A stretch of 64,000 nucleotides of DNA from Seiridium cupressi (GCA_036674765.1 JARVKI010000032.1:310001-374000), one strand, 5' to 3'. Shown: positions 35,064 through 47,122, counted from the stretch's first letter. The notes: generated by a model not told the origin, from the sequence alone. Numbers and translations: made by a program.

Positions 35064-36200
35064 ATGGGCAGCCTAACACCGTCACAAAGCTTAGTCAAGG
35101 GTGACACCCTATCACTTCCCGAGCCATTCGCTTCGATCCCTAGGGAGCAATTTCTCTTCGGCCCTTCACCCATCCAAACACTTCCCCGCATCTCCAAGGC
35201 CCTTGGCGGCAAGGTCGCCATCTTTGCCAAGAGAGAGGATTGTAATTCCGGGCTGGCATATGGAGGCAACAAGACGAGGAAGCTCGAGTATGCTGATCCC
35301 ACGCCCTCTCAGATCTACTCTGGACCCTCATACTGACCACCACTCAGGTATTTCGTGCCAGCTGCACTAGCTGAGGGCTGTGACACCCTCATCAGCATTG
35401 GCGGCGTCCAGTCAAACCACACGCGCCAGGTATCAGCGGTGGCAGCCAAGGTTGGCTTAAAGGCCGCCGTTGTCCAGGAGAGATGGGTGGACTGGGAGGA
35501 CCCTGTCTACGATAAGGCAGGAAACATTCAACTATCAAGGCTGATGAACGCCGACACAAGGCTGGACCCGTCGCCATTTGGCATTAACCACAAGCCTACG
35601 CTAAAAAAACTTCAGGAGGAGCTGATCGCTGCTGGGCGGAAACCGTATTACATCCCGGCCGGTGCTTCAGACCACCCACTCGGTGGGCTAGGCTTCGCTC
35701 GGTGGGCGTTCGAGGTGGAGCAACAAGAACGAGAGTCAGGCATCTTCTTTGATGTGATCATCGTATGTGCAGTGACAGGCTCTACGATGGCCGGTATGGT
35801 GGCTGGTTTCAGACTGTTGGAGAAGATGGGTTCACGCCCCAGAAAGGTGATCGGAATAGACGCGTCGGCCAAGGTAGAGCAGACGGCTGCCCAAGTGCTG
35901 CGCATCGCCAAGGCCACAGGCGTGAAGATTGGGTTAGAAGAGGGTGATATCACCGAGCATGACATCATTCTCGATAGCAGATATCATGCGGGTGTATACG
36001 GTATTCCCGACCAACAGACCAAGGACGCTATCAAATTTGGAGCAGAGACAGAAGCTTTCATCACAGACCCAGTATATGAAGGGAAGAGTCTCGCCGGCAT
36101 GATGGATATGGTAAGGAAAGGAGAGATTGACGACGGGTCTAACGTTCTGTATGCACATCTGGGTGGTCAGTTGGCCTTGAACGCGTACACGTCTATGTAA
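35064..36200 (+). CDS. acdS: 1-aminocyclopropane-1-carboxylate (ACC) deaminase, PLP-dependent
   Basis: Two exons, 35064-35287 and 35348-36200, around a 60-nt intron (gtatgc to cag). The product is 358 aa, slightly longer than bacterial enzymes (about 338). It is a fold-type II PLP enzyme: the Schiff-base Lys is in [10 protein letters not shown] (residue 70), the phosphate and substrate loop is [10 protein letters not shown], and the glycine-rich loop is AVTGSTMAG. The C-terminal [13 protein letters not shown] and LYAHLGG are typical of this group. It converts ACC, the ethylene precursor of plants, to ammonia and 2-oxobutyrate in the cytosol (family knowledge). The close relative D-cysteine desulfhydrase differs at two active-site residues that I cannot judge here, so specificity is likely but unproven. 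It is flanked by a carrier pseudogene and two Zn2Cys6 regulators. Confidence 0.88.
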
Positions 36201-36530
36201 AATCGATCATGAGGACATGGAATTGAGATTTTTCGCGTGGGACGGAAATATGCCAAATACCAGTAGGTGACGAATGAAGTGAATGAGTCAATACAGTCAC
36301 TCGAATGAAAGTTCCATGAGAGCGAGATCGTACAATGTAGCTACATTCATTACATTATGTAGGTACAGTAGAGAATAGTTATTACGGGGCTATCGGTCAG
36401 CGCTAAGGCGCGATGGGAGTGGGGCCGGTTCTCGGTGCGGCGCGCTGAGCATATGGCTCAACTGCCTAGCCGATGATGTTATTGACGACTTCAATATAGC
36501 TACAATGTATCGCATCTCGCGGTTTCAGCC
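36201..36530. other. Short intergenic stretch, promoter of second Zn2Cys6 gene
   Basis: No gene. GC-rich CGGTTCTCGGTGCGG sequence near 36426 contains CGG triplets of the type bound by Zn2Cys6 proteins; no more can be said. Confidence 0.35.
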
Positions 36531-38728
36531 ATGGATTCCACAGAGGACCTTCAAACAGAATTACCTCGTCGACTCAATGGGCGTCTGGCGGCCTGCGATC
36601 CGTGCCGAGCGCGTAAGGTTGCTTGCGATCATACGCGTCCCATCTGTAACCGATGTCGGAGAAGGGCGGGTGGCGCCGAATGTGTCTATTCCGGCCCAGA
36701 GCCAAGACCCCGATCGTCGAGGCCGCCGCGACGAGTACCCAACGCAGCATCCATACCGTCGAGTGAGTCTCTTGAAGATGATGGTGAAGAAAGCCCGCAA
36801 TCAGCAGAGTGGCCCAATTGGCCCGCCCAGAGTAATCCAGGTCATGGTCGCGGCTATCTCGGGGCCACCAGCTTTGGAGCCGTCTTTGAAGAGGCAAGGA
36901 ATAGTTTGTCGCTGCTTAGCTCACCCGACGTTGACCAAGCTCGGGTCGAGTCTGAGAGGGATGAAAGCCATGTTTCATTCCGAGAGATCACGCCTCCTCT
37001 GCGAGAGATGTGTCTCTGCGTGCTACGTTGTCTAGCAGATCACCTCGGCGAGCCGGACGAGTCTTCTAACGCCCCGCCGTGTGACCATAGCGGCTGGGCC
37101 GATATTGCAGTGGATCGCATCATAAAGTCTTTGCAGGCAATATTCTCCCAGGCTGGAAACCAAAAGGACGAAGGATTAAAGTCTATCGCAGTGAGGATAT
37201 CTCGCAATACCACCCGACCGTTACGAGATGATGTTCCTACGCCTGAAGACTGGTTGAGCCAGTTTTGCGGTGAGAATCTGAGATGGGAATCAATCGGTCT
37301 TCTGTGGGCCCATATAGAACGCATCACGGATATACTTCACTCTATCCATTGTCGTCGCCTCGATTGGCTTGCTAGCAGATACCCGCCCAACACAGCCCGG
37401 ACCTGCCTCGACTATTGTATAACCCTCTCACGCTCGTTTTCCGAGCAGAATATCCTCCTCCTTGACCTCGCTCGTCGGAAAGCGACATTAGAATCGACCG
37501 TTTATGGCGAAGCAAGTGGGTTCTCCCGGCTTAAGTCCGATCAATTACCTTGGCTGATGATATTATTACAGGAGTGCCTAGCTATGTCTCATTTGGAATG
37601 GCTGTAGCAATGATGACATTCCTGGGACTGCACGTAACCCAGCAAGATCCATCTTATACACCCACACTGTGTTCCGAGAATCGGAGACGCCTCTTCGCCC
37701 AGATCTTCGTCAGCGACAAACTCGTCGTTTCCTTCACAGGTCGTCCCCCACTCGTGAGCCGCCGATTTTGCTCAACACCACTCCCACTTGATTTTCGGGA
37801 TGAGGAGTTGGCATCCGACCCACTCACTCTGAAGAGTGCTTTCGAGTCACTGGATGCGAACGGCTGGAACACAGCTGGTGGATTATATCCTACGACTGTC
37901 ATCCGAGCCCGGGTGTTGATCGCTTACATCCGAGACGAGTTAGTCGAGATCGCACTAAGCCACAACGTCGACGTGTCGCTGGATCAACTAAGGTGCGTCA
38001 CTCGTGTTTATGTGCCACTAAGAACTATGCCTAAGACTCGCCAGATTCATAAAAGCTCGCCAGCTTGACACCTATGCCCAGTTCCCAATTGGCGTGGTGT
38101 ACCGACCCGAAGAGTTGACGGACCCCAACTACGATCTGCGCAACGTGTACGTCAAGATATTGGTGCACTTGGAACATCTCAAGAACATCTTCTTTGCAGA
38201 GCGTCTACTCGTCTTGCATGGGGATGTCGACGAGGGCGACATAATAGTCACGAGTTTTACTATACTTTCTAGAGTACTTATTTTCTGGACTCATAGGGAA
38301 AAGTTCTCGCATCCCTCTATTCGACGCAACTTTGAGTGGCTCGTAAGTTGGCTCCTGCCCTGGACATCGCTGTCTAAATAAACTTGAAGGTCCTTGTATA
38401 CGGTGCCCCGGCGGCTGGCATTCTCTGCCTAGAGTTGCTTCGACCCTCCTTTCCTAGATTCCACCCGAAGGAAGCCAGTGTGAGCCGCTCTAGCATAATA
38501 CAACAACTGAGCTTGTTGGTAGGTTTACTGGACTGGGTCAATCCTTCGGCTCCGAACCGGGATTTATGCGTTGACAGCAAAAAGATTATCCAACGTGTTC
38601 TAGACCACCATCTCAACTCTGGCATGGATGTGACATCTGCCCCGATGGATTGGGGGCTCGTGTCGATTCCCGATTTTAACTTTGAGCTTATGGATACTTT
38701 TGGATGGGCACGATTAAATACGCAGTAG
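36531..38728 (+). CDS. Zn2Cys6 transcription factor
   Basis: Four exons: 36531-37515, 37572-37992, 38045-38342 and 38390-38728, giving 680 aa. Introns of 56, 52 and 47 nt are phase-consistent. The zinc cluster CDPCRARKVACD, then ICNRCRRRAGGAEC, lies at about residues 22-52. The regulatory middle region has VPSYVSFGMAVAMMTFLGLH and ENRRRLFAQIFVSDKLVVSFTGRPP, a signature of fungal_trans proteins. The tail is RFIKARQLDTYAQFP onward. The frame is intact. It lies 330 bp downstream of ACC deaminase on the same strand, so a role in controlling that gene is attractive but only inferred. It is nuclear by family. Confidence 0.92.
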
Positions 38729-38994
38729 CTATCATACTCACAACTGCCCACTTGGGGATAGTCTGTTGCCTGGGATGCGACTATCACAGTATTTGTATTA
38801 ACAATATCAAAAATCTAGAGCGTTCCAGAGGCCGAAAATCCATTTATTGGGGAATGATTGTTCAGAGTTTATCGACCACTCCAGAGTGTTTTACACGACA
38901 AGAGCTCTCGCCTTTGGCTTTGTTGCACGACACCGATGCATTTATATTGCCGTCTAGAGATGACTTGCTTGATTCGGGCGCCAGAGCTCACTAA

Positions 38995-40898
38995 TCACGC
39001 AATCCTGACTCGTTGCGATCGTACAGCGCAACTTCGTACCATTAATCTCCAGAACGCGTCGTGTGCCGCAAAGAGTTGAGCTCTGGACTGTTCCTCTTGG
39101 ACCGCCTCTTTCGCTTGTCTGTAATTCTCATTGAAACATGAGTTCCAGAGCTCGAACTCGGGAACCCATTCACCATGAGACGGAGGCTCCGCGTAACTCC
39201 TCAGCTCCCCAATGCGAGCAAAGGAGAGAAAGGACCGCAAGGATAGAGGCAGCAGACTGAACGTTACGGGCAGCGGAGGTAATGTAGCCTCCGAACTTTG
39301 ATCCTGAGAATCGACGAGGCCACTCCCGGGATCGAGGATACTATGCTTGGTTCAATCATCACTGAGAGGGTACAACAGGGAGACAGGAACACATACCATG
39401 CTCTAATTTCAGTCACAGATAGAGGGAAAGCGGTGGCGGCTTTTTCGATTGGTAGATATACCAAATTTTCGGGTTTGGAATCATGTAGCACCAGTGCCGG
39501 ATCGAATAGAGACGTAGGCTGGGTGGGAGAGACTAGATGTAAACGCCAAGAGCGAGTTAAGAGGGAACTTTTCGCATCTGCTGACATCAGTTCAAAGAGC
39601 TGGCTCTTCATGGGAAAACAAAGGTAACGTTGAGGTGCTCTGTATAAGGAATCCAGCACAAGCCACTGGCCAATTGTGTGCCTAATTTTGATCAGATTGA
39701 CCTCGACAGACTGGGCGTTGCCTTTGTGAATCGATTCCGGATGCCAATTGTCATCCGAAGAAGAGTTGTTTTCGCGTGCCGCGGATATATTCCCTGTGAA
39801 GCTCCAATCGGGCACCCATGATGGTAATGCAATTAGCGACCGATATCTGAAACCAGCCCGTGCAAGGACTTGGCCCCATCCATATGTAGAGGCTAGATGC
39901 AAAGCCAATTGAATGTATAACTGTTCAACCGAAAGAGTATAATCCGATCCGATACCGCCGATGCGTCTGTTAGGCAAGAGTCCCAACAGTGCATACACCT
40001 TGTCTCGGGGATCTCTTGCATGGCATTTTCGGCCATGGTCTAATAGGAGAAGCTCCTGATCCGGATCTGAGTACACGTTTCGACGAAGCGTGAGGATAGA
40101 TGGCCCTTGCTCCACCTTGGTGGACTGGATATAATGGCCAATGAAGTGTCCCCAAGGTATAGCATTGCAGCCGCAGATAAGGACGGCGCGTCTAGCCAAT
40201 ACGACCTCCTGGAGAACCCATACGCGAGTGAAATAACGCCGCAACACAATATTGCCCCAAGCATGGCTGTCGTGGATAAGTCCACTCTCAGGTATGATTT
40301 TCCCATGATGTAGAGCAATTTCGAGGCTCCTGATGAGGCGTTTACTGTCATTGCCATGTTCGCCGATGTAAACGTATACTGTTTGGGCCAAGGAGTATAT
40401 CTGAGGCATAAGCTCGACCTGATGACCTCGCTCCTGATCATTGTCCTGATCAATGCAAACAGCGTCAATCCATATTCGCACATTCGCAGTCTTTCGTCGA
40501 GCCCTGCGCAGGGCCGCTTCGCAATTGCGAGTGACCTTGTAGGGTTTGTTATCCAGATAGATGAACTTGCATCTGCTGTCATCCCCACTCTCGTCTGCCC
40601 AAGTATATGAGATCGCATTGAACTCTGGCAGGGCGCTGAGGTTGCGGGTGCTGATTTGGCAGTTAATTACTGCACCGTCATGTCCAGGATGGATTTGCAG
40701 CAGTCGAATTTCTGATTTATGCTTGATTGGTGGAAGGGAAGCTGCAGACTCCAACATGGAAGAACCACAGCTGAGACAAGCCTTCCATCCGTCGAAACGG
40801 ACCAGGTCGAGGCGACGACATGATGCATCATGCCATCCCATGTTTAAAAAGGTTCCCAAACCAGGCTGCTGGATTGATCTGGCGTTGGAGCTGCTCAA
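38995..40898 (-). CDS. HET-domain protein
   Basis: Minus strand. A long exon runs from 40898 to about 39400, then an intron with a gtatgt or gtgttc donor near 39398 and a ctcag acceptor near 39300, then a last exon to 38995. The donor is uncertain: the strong gtatgt gives the wrong phase for the last exon; gtgttc fits. HET landmarks are FNAISYTWADES, IWIDAVCIDQDN (near residue 150), the YIGE segment, RYFTRVWVLQEV and RDPRDKVYALLGL. HET proteins act in heterokaryon incompatibility and other regulated cell death in filamentous ascomycetes; the domain is related to TIR. The first 60 residues hold CLSCG and may be linker. A shorter start at a later Met is possible. No partner gene such as het-like NLR is adjacent. 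Confidence 0.85.
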
Positions 40899-41494
40899 TC
40901 AATGAGTAACACAACATTGGAAGGAAATACGGAGTTGTGGAAGAGCGAGGGAATCACATATTCACCCTCGGAATTGTAGCAACTCGGGCGGCCACACAGC
41001 CCCCTGGACATGCCGCTGCTGCGCAGAGTGCTGTGCATGCAGTGAGGCGTGCTGACAGCTTAGGACACAGCCATATGGTCACAGTGTCTGCAGATAAGAC
41101 ATTGCAGGGTTCTGGAGTTGGAATTGGAATTGCAGAAATGCTTATTGGGAGGTGGTGAGGCTGTACCGTGTGTGGCTTGCAGCGTCAAATACACTCGAGT
41201 GATACAAGTCCACGCTGAAATGACATTTGCTAGGATGCGTGGTTCACAATTGACACGACTCCCTTCGAAATCATGGCCCTAACATTGCGAGATGTAGTGA
41301 AATTGGTTTTGGATTGGCCAAGGTGCCTCATACGAATAAATGCAAATCAACGCCAGACCGTATGTAGACCACCAACATTGTGGACTGATGAAACCATCAC
41401 TTCGCAAACCATATCAACAAGGTTCGAGCCTCGTCAGTGACCACCGCGTTACATCTACCATGTCAAGCACTCGACCGCCGCATTGCTGGATTCT
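40899..41494. other. Intergenic, nothing supported
   Basis: About 600 bp between the HET start and the 3' end of the small membrane protein gene. Only short ORFs. Confidence 0.4.
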
Positions 41495-41871
41495 TTATGC
41501 CAAAGGCTCGTAGGAGCCAGCCTTGTGAGATTGACGGTTGGAAAAGAGCCAGTAGATGACCATGCCGACGATAGGGAAGAGGAAGACGACCAGGCACCAG
41601 AGGACCTTGTGGAGAGGGGGGCGGTTCGACTGCAGGACCTCGACTGGGGTTCCAGCGTTAGCATTGTATTCTGGACCAGCAAGGAATAACGGTAAGGCTT
41701 ACTGAAGACGATGATGTCTAGAATCAGGACGACGAATCCGATGATACCACCGCCAGTGCCATACTGCCAGGTGTTGCTGGAACTGGCCGAGAACTCGTCG
41801 GCGACGGGAGCAGCGAAGGCGAGAGTTGCCAGGCAGAGCTGGAGGAAGATGGAGAGTGCGTGTTGGAACAT
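41495..41871 (-). CDS. Small membrane protein with PLDc_N-like domain, 105 aa
   Basis: Minus strand, two exons 41871-41703 and 41643-41495 around a 59-nt intron (gtaagc to cag). The N-terminus MFQHALSIFLQLCLATLAFAA is a clear signal peptide or first helix. Then comes a short Ser-rich stretch, and two membrane helices separated by EVLQSNRPPLHKVLWCL. The second is VVFLFPIVGMVIYWLFSNR. This Glu-x-x-x-(S/N)-(N)-R spacing followed by W and P-x-x-G-x-x-x-Y-W matches the phospholipase D nuclease N-terminal (PLDc_N) module also found at the start of cardiolipin synthases. Here it is the whole protein. Function unknown; location membrane. Intact. Confidence 0.85.
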
Positions 41872-43326
41872 GTTGACAGTTCGGTAATCGGGCGAGGACG
41901 ATTAATCTGTTGTTGGTGAGGTTCTGAGGGTCTTGCGAGCCTTTGTTGATGGTAAGCGAAGGGGCAAGGCAAGTAAAGGAAGCTGACGACTTCTCCTCTT
42001 TGTTGGGGAGTGGGATTGGACTGGTAAAGCAGCTGCCTGCGACCTGGTTGCTGCGCTGGCGTTGGTGACGTCACTTGCGTCGCGTGACGCCCCGCGAGTT
42101 AGCGGAGGAAACGGCCCGGGCGTAAGATTCCTGCAAACCTCGGTCAAAACAGTAACAGATCTGGGGACCGGATCAATGCTATGTACAATGCAGAGCGCAT
42201 CAATGCTGGAAAGGACTAGCTTGACCCTGGATCATCGTTAATTGATCTCCTGACGCCATTAGTGGCTTAACACACTAACATTGGGTTACCTGCCAGCATG
42301 CTTAGGTAACTTCTGACTTCAATTGTGGCCAGAAGACTCATGTCCACCCCGGTACAACAGGGCCTGCCGACTGGAACGTGTACTAGGCAACCCTCAGGAA
42401 ATCTATGAGGATCAGTCGTACTTAATCGTTTTCGCGGTTGAATCCTCTGATGGTCCGCTGCATAGATACGATTGACGATGAATCCCATGCACTTTCAGTT
42501 TCAGCTTGACTGGGATTGGCCAGCGCTTCCGACGCTTAAGATGAGCGGACGGACAAATGTCGGATGACCAAGCTGCGATGAGGGTGGCGTTCATGATCAT
42601 ATGGCGATATCTCAGTTTTCAATGTTATCTCAGGCTCGTATTTCTACATCAGTTTGTCGCTGTTCCCGCTATCAAAGGGTACCCTCTTTAGGTGCAGTAA
42701 AATTAGCATGCTTGAATGAGCGAAACTGAGTCAAACTTGTGGTTGAGCGTATACCACAAATCAATCTCCTCGGGGATGCTGCTGTTTTTCACTGTTTATG
42801 TATGATGCATTTGTAAAACTTCCCTCCGTGGTATTCTCATTTAAGTCCGTATCCCGCACATACTGCGTTCCGCAGCCTGTCGATGCATATCCTAGCTAAT
42901 GTTCACTGTTTGAACACGAGAAATGGACGCAAATTTGGGTTCCATCGCAATCCCTTAGTATCTCCAAGAGAGCATCACCAATGCGGAGACGCTAGACGCG
43001 CGCCGTCGGAGCTCAGCATGCGTCACCCTCGATACTGGAGGAGCTGATTCAGAGCCTCTGTGCATCACTCCAGTCAGGATGACGCTGTTTTCAACCTTCT
43101 CGGAACAACTTCAGAGCTTGAGCGAACCAAGAACTCTTCCCAGGCAATCGAGCAATACGACGTAATAAGACACAATATTGGTGGCGAGGAAGGATCGAGT
43201 TAGAGAGACCATCACGGAAGTCTTTGCAATGTCTGGCATATACCAAGCGACTACACGACATAAATTTGAGTTGGTGACCGATTTTACTTGAAGACGATGC
43301 TCGCTACTCCACGCATCTGGGCCCAA
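41872..43326. other. Intergenic, no supported gene
   Basis: 1.45 kb with short ORFs only. It includes the promoter of the small membrane protein (GCGTGACGCC near 42084) and the 3' side of the siderophore-type carrier. Confidence 0.4.
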
Positions 43327-45174
43327 TCAAACAACGCTGCCCTTGATCTGGTGTATGTCCTTAATCTTGATATCTCTCCACAACCAGGTACAGACCCAGG
43401 CAGCGCCCAGGAGCGTTATAGCTGCAATGAGCATATATCTTTGCGCTTCTGCGTACGCATAGCTGATCCCGACTCGTATAGGAGTGCCTAAACGATAGCC
43501 TAGTTGAACGTAGATGCTGCTGTAAATCGTATCGACCGGTGTACCGGGTGGTAGATTCCTGGCAAGCGCAGCCGGAAACACCCCAGTCCAGATTGCAGCT
43601 GACACAGTCGAGCCAAGTGCCGTGCCGACGCTTCCAAAGAGGTCTAGAATGGCAAGAATGGCCGCGATGTGCTGATGACCGACAGGTGCCATCATTGCCA
43701 GCTCAGCTGAAGTGACTACTGGCCCTCCCGCAAAGGCGACGAACACCTGGGTCATGATGACCAAGCCGATGTCTACATTCGGTTGCCGGAACTGTATCAT
43801 GAGGCCGACGCCGAGCATCATCAGAGGAAGTGCATAATAACCCGCAACCCACTTGAATCTGCCCGTCCAGCGAATGAAGAAGCCAAGAATCAACGCAGAG
43901 AAGCACGAGCCAACACGGTAGATGTTGCTGATATACGTCGCTTTGGTGAGACTCTGATTCCAGGCAACCAACAGCATTGAGTTGAAGTAGGAACCCCAGA
44001 TCGCCGAGTTGAAAAACACAAACACCAACATGATCCCAGCGGAGAGCACAGTGCGATCTCCGAGAAGGTGCATAGGAATGAAGTTGACCGGTGCCCAAAA
44101 CTTCTCGAACAGCACGAAGGCAATGACCAGAAGTCCGCCGACGACGATCATGGCAATGATCATGGGCGACCGCCAGCCATCCGTTTGGTATGAATAGACG
44201 TTCATGGGTAACAGGAGTAGCGCCATACCAGCGGCAAGGAGGAAGACACCCAACGAGTCAAATTGGATGGCGAATTCCTTCAGGCATGTCTTTTCCCGCG
44301 GCGGAGGGACAAGACCCAACTTCTTCGCCTTGTGTTGGTTCCACATGAAAACGACGATCAGAGGCACGACGACCACTGGCACGATGATGGCAAAAGACAC
44401 CAAAACCCCATCGCCAACCTGGACCAGCTACGAATGCATCCGACATGGGTCTACCAACCCACATAGTGACGATGTAGGGAGATGTAGCGAACGAGAGCAT
44501 AAAGAGCTCGGTTCTTAAGAGCGGATGTGTCGGCGACGAAGATTGTCAAACAGTAGCTTACGCCTTGTGCGCTATAGTAGTCGTCAGACCTCAAGACCAT
44601 GTCGTTCGATAAGCATAGCAACTTACCCTACAGTCGAAAACACCAACGCCGCGGCATAAGTCTCGACATTGTGGCAATTGGCCATCATGATGAACCCGAG
44701 GACCCAGAAAAGTAGCATCAATTGCGATACCTTGTGGTCGCCCCCATATATCAACGATCTTAGCAAGGGGTATTTTTGAAAGCCGTTCGATGATGCTGGA
44801 GATCACGGTCGAAGTGGCGGTCAGGGAATGAAGAGCGAAGCTGCTAGTCACGAAAGGCGTCAGAGCGCGCACTACAACCTCGTTGATCGAGGTGACGAAG
44901 TAGACCAGCCATATTCTAGTAACGCAATACGTGAGTTATACGGCCCACATAGCATGCTGGGGAGGACATACAATCCGTAGGCAATCACTAAGTCCCATTT
45001 CCCCCAGACTCCCGCCGCAGCCTCGATGGCCTGGACACCATGCTGAGCATCGACAGTGACTATTTCATCCTTGCTATCGTGCGGGAAGGTCGAGTTCTGG
45101 TGAGCGTTGTTATTGCTAGACAGCTCCAAATCTTCGCAGGGTGTTGTGCGTGGTTTTTCCATTTTTGAATCCAT
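43327..45174 (-). pseudogene. Siderophore-iron-transporter-like MFS carrier with three frame shifts
   Basis: Minus strand. ATG at 45174; an acidic N-terminal tail, then VWGKWDLVIAYGL joined over a 56-nt intron to IWLVYFVTSINEVVV, and HSLTATSTVISSI with LAKIVDIWGRPQG. These and VFMWNQHKAKKLGLVPP in the middle match fungal SIT-family carriers (14 helices). A second intron (about 44628-44573, gtaagt to tag) fits. Frames shift by one base near 44718, near 44508 and at the A4 run 44392-44395. The last 358 residues (to 43327) are one clean frame. Intact relatives import ferric siderophores across the plasma membrane with protons. An iron-GATA consensus lies in its divergent promoter. Either recently inactivated or affected by indel errors. 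Confidence 0.82.
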
Positions 45175-45802
45175 GAACCAAGGTCGCGAGTAGGTTTGGA
45201 GGATAGGTTAGAAGATTTGCACTGTTTCCATTGAAGTTTCACTTCTTCTGTCTTGAAATAGCGATCTAGTGTCGTCGTCAGTCTACTACGGGTATCGACA
45301 CGATGGGTTTCGAGCACGAGTCCTCGCAGAGAGCACCTCTGACCATGTGCGATGTCGGAAATACGATTCTGCCAAGCCATTGAAACCGACTCGACACGAG
45401 TCGCCTGCCAATTGCGGCAACTCTCGGCACATGAGAGGGGCTGTCATCGACTCGGAGAACCGCACGCTAAGCACCACGCAACGACCGAGTGCTCCATCAT
45501 ATTGGCGAGAAGCCTAATACTACCATGACGGGCGACTAGGCCGAACAGGGGTACTCAATGCCCGGACATGATCACCAACTTGATCAATAAGTGTCGTGCG
45601 ATCGATCTGATAAGATTACTGACCGAGGTCTCATACGGGGAGTCCCGGAGGAACCGAGTCACGATGGGGATGTGAGGCGTGTTGCAGTGCAGCAGGTTTT
45701 GGACCGCCAAGGCTTGGCCGGATGAGTGAGCTGCACGTACTTGAAGGGAGGTTGCAGCCCAAGTCACTCGTTTTACCGATATATCCTGAATCTCTCAACA
45801 AC
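45175..45802. promoter_or_regulatory. Divergent promoter region, siderophore carrier / CFEM protein
   Basis: 628 bp between two start codons. It contains GATCTGATAAG (the iron-GATA site annotated separately), 190 bp from the CFEM start. Confidence 0.5.
45604..45613 (+). promoter_or_regulatory. SreA/SRE-type iron-GATA site (RATCWGATAA)
   Basis: GATCTGATAA is an exact match to the consensus reported for fungal iron-repressor GATA factors (SreA, SRE, Sre1). It is 190 bp upstream of the CFEM ATG and 430 bp upstream of the siderophore-type carrier. Confidence 0.55.
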
Positions 45803-46414
45803 ATGAAGTTCTCAGCTACCGTTCTAGCCCTTGCTAGCGCTGCCACTGCTTCCACCATTGCCGACTTCGTACCAGAGTGTGCTGTCAGCTGTCTCGAGGA
45901 CGGCGTCAGTTCATCGACTCCTTGTGCAGTCGATGATCTTACCTGTGTCTGCGTAGCCGACAATTACCGCGCTACTTACACTGCCGCCCTCTCTTGCGTT
46001 CTCGCAGCTTGTGGTGCCGATACTGCTATTGGTAAGTCAGCATTCTTCGAACTACTGCGTACATTGACCTTGGCAAGAATATCTCTGATTCCAAATCTAG
46101 GAGAGGTCCTCCCAGGAGCGACCCACATGTGTGAAGTCGTTCTGTCAAGCACTTTCAGCTCTGCGGCGCCTTCAACCACTGCCTCCACTCCATCATCCAC
46201 CCTCGCTACTGAGGTGCCGGCTTCAACCACTGAGATCAGCACCAGCGTTGCTACCACAGCTGCGACTACTCCAGCCACTACTTCCTATGTCGCTACCAGC
46301 AGTTCCTCAGCCCCACCAACGACCACCAACATCGTCACTGCTGGAGCTGCATACACTCAGCAGAGTTTTGGCATGATTTCTTGTCTTGTCTTTGGTGTTC
46401 TGGCTTGGATCTAG
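45803..46414 (+). CDS. CFEM-domain GPI-anchored cell-surface protein
   Basis: Two exons, 45803-46031 and 46101-46414, around a 69-nt intron (gtaagt to tag). The product is 180 aa. Signal peptide MKFSATVLALASAATAST. The CFEM domain has all eight cysteines in family order (ECAVSC, PCAVDDLTCVC, SCVLAAC, HMC), including an Asp in CAVDDLTC at the place where heme-binding CFEM proteins use an axial Asp. A Ser/Thr-rich stalk follows. The C-terminal hydrophobic FGMISCLVFGVLAW is a GPI signal. CFEM proteins of Candida take up heme iron; in filamentous fungi some are effectors. Next to a siderophore-type carrier with an iron-GATA site between them, an iron role is the best guess. Intact. Confidence 0.9.
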   Translation: MKFSATVLALASAATASTIADFVPECAVSCLEDGVSSSTPCAVDDLTCVCVADNYRATYTAALSCVLAACGADTAIGKSAFFELLRTLTLARISLIPNLGEVLPGATHMCEVVLSSTFSSAAPSTTASTPSSTLATEVPASTTEISTSVATTAATTPATTSYVATSSSSAPPTTTNIVTAGAAYTQQSFGMISCLVFGVLAWI

Positions 46415-47059
46415 ACAGGAACTTGTGAACGACATGTCGCGATGAGGTTTTACGTGAGGGAACGGGAGCTGTTATTGATTATTTCGCGTGGCGTAGTTGC
46501 AATATGATCATTCTTCTCCTGTCACTTATCGATGTCTTCGTGTTACTTTGTTTCATCATTATCTAGACAGAAGCTCGCGGTAGATTAAATTCCTAGTGGA
46601 TATTGTAATTTGCGAAGTGAACTATCTTGTTTTCTCTATTACTCACTTTATGCTCTGTACTTGCCCCAGCCTTCCTACACTGGCGACCTTTTTCTTCTGC
46701 GGATCCGGCTTAGCATGCGAATTTTCATGACTGATAATTCCCTCTTTTGTACCAGACTATTAGCTTCTCAAAAAACCCGCTTCGTCCGGCGGTGAGCATG
46801 TTTTAACGGTTGCAGCAGTAAGACCCGGTGATCGGATCTTGGTAACCTCTGAACTACAGAGCTGACCCTGACGTCGCGGTACAAGGCACCCCGTATTTGA
46901 GGAAGTTCTTTTCTCCGCATGGACGATGTAACATCGTCGATCGTGTTCACGGTCACGACGAGCTCGGCCTAGCAGCTGACAGTGTTGCACGGCTGCACTA
47001 ATGTACCGCTTACGGTATAGACTGGTCAGCCTCAATGGGCACTATACACAGACCAGATG

Positions 47060-47069
47060 GATCTGATAA
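47060..47069 (+). promoter_or_regulatory. SreA/SRE-type iron-GATA site
   Basis: GATCTGATAA, an exact RATCWGATAA match, about 400 bp upstream of the flavoprotein ATG; forms an inverted pair with the next site. Confidence 0.55.
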
Positions 47070-47112
47070 GATAATAATTACATTAACTCTAAGCGAAGAA
47101 ACTAGTTTAAAG

Positions 47113-47122
47113 TTATCAGATC
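47113..47122 (-). promoter_or_regulatory. SreA/SRE-type iron-GATA site, inverted
   Basis: TTATCAGATC reads GATCTGATAA on the minus strand. It is 53 bp (start to start) from its partner and 345 bp upstream of the flavoprotein ATG. Confidence 0.55.

Noticed and set aside
39264..41158. Plus-strand ORFs opposite the HET gene
   Set aside because: They are shadows of the minus-strand HET coding sequence with no family features.
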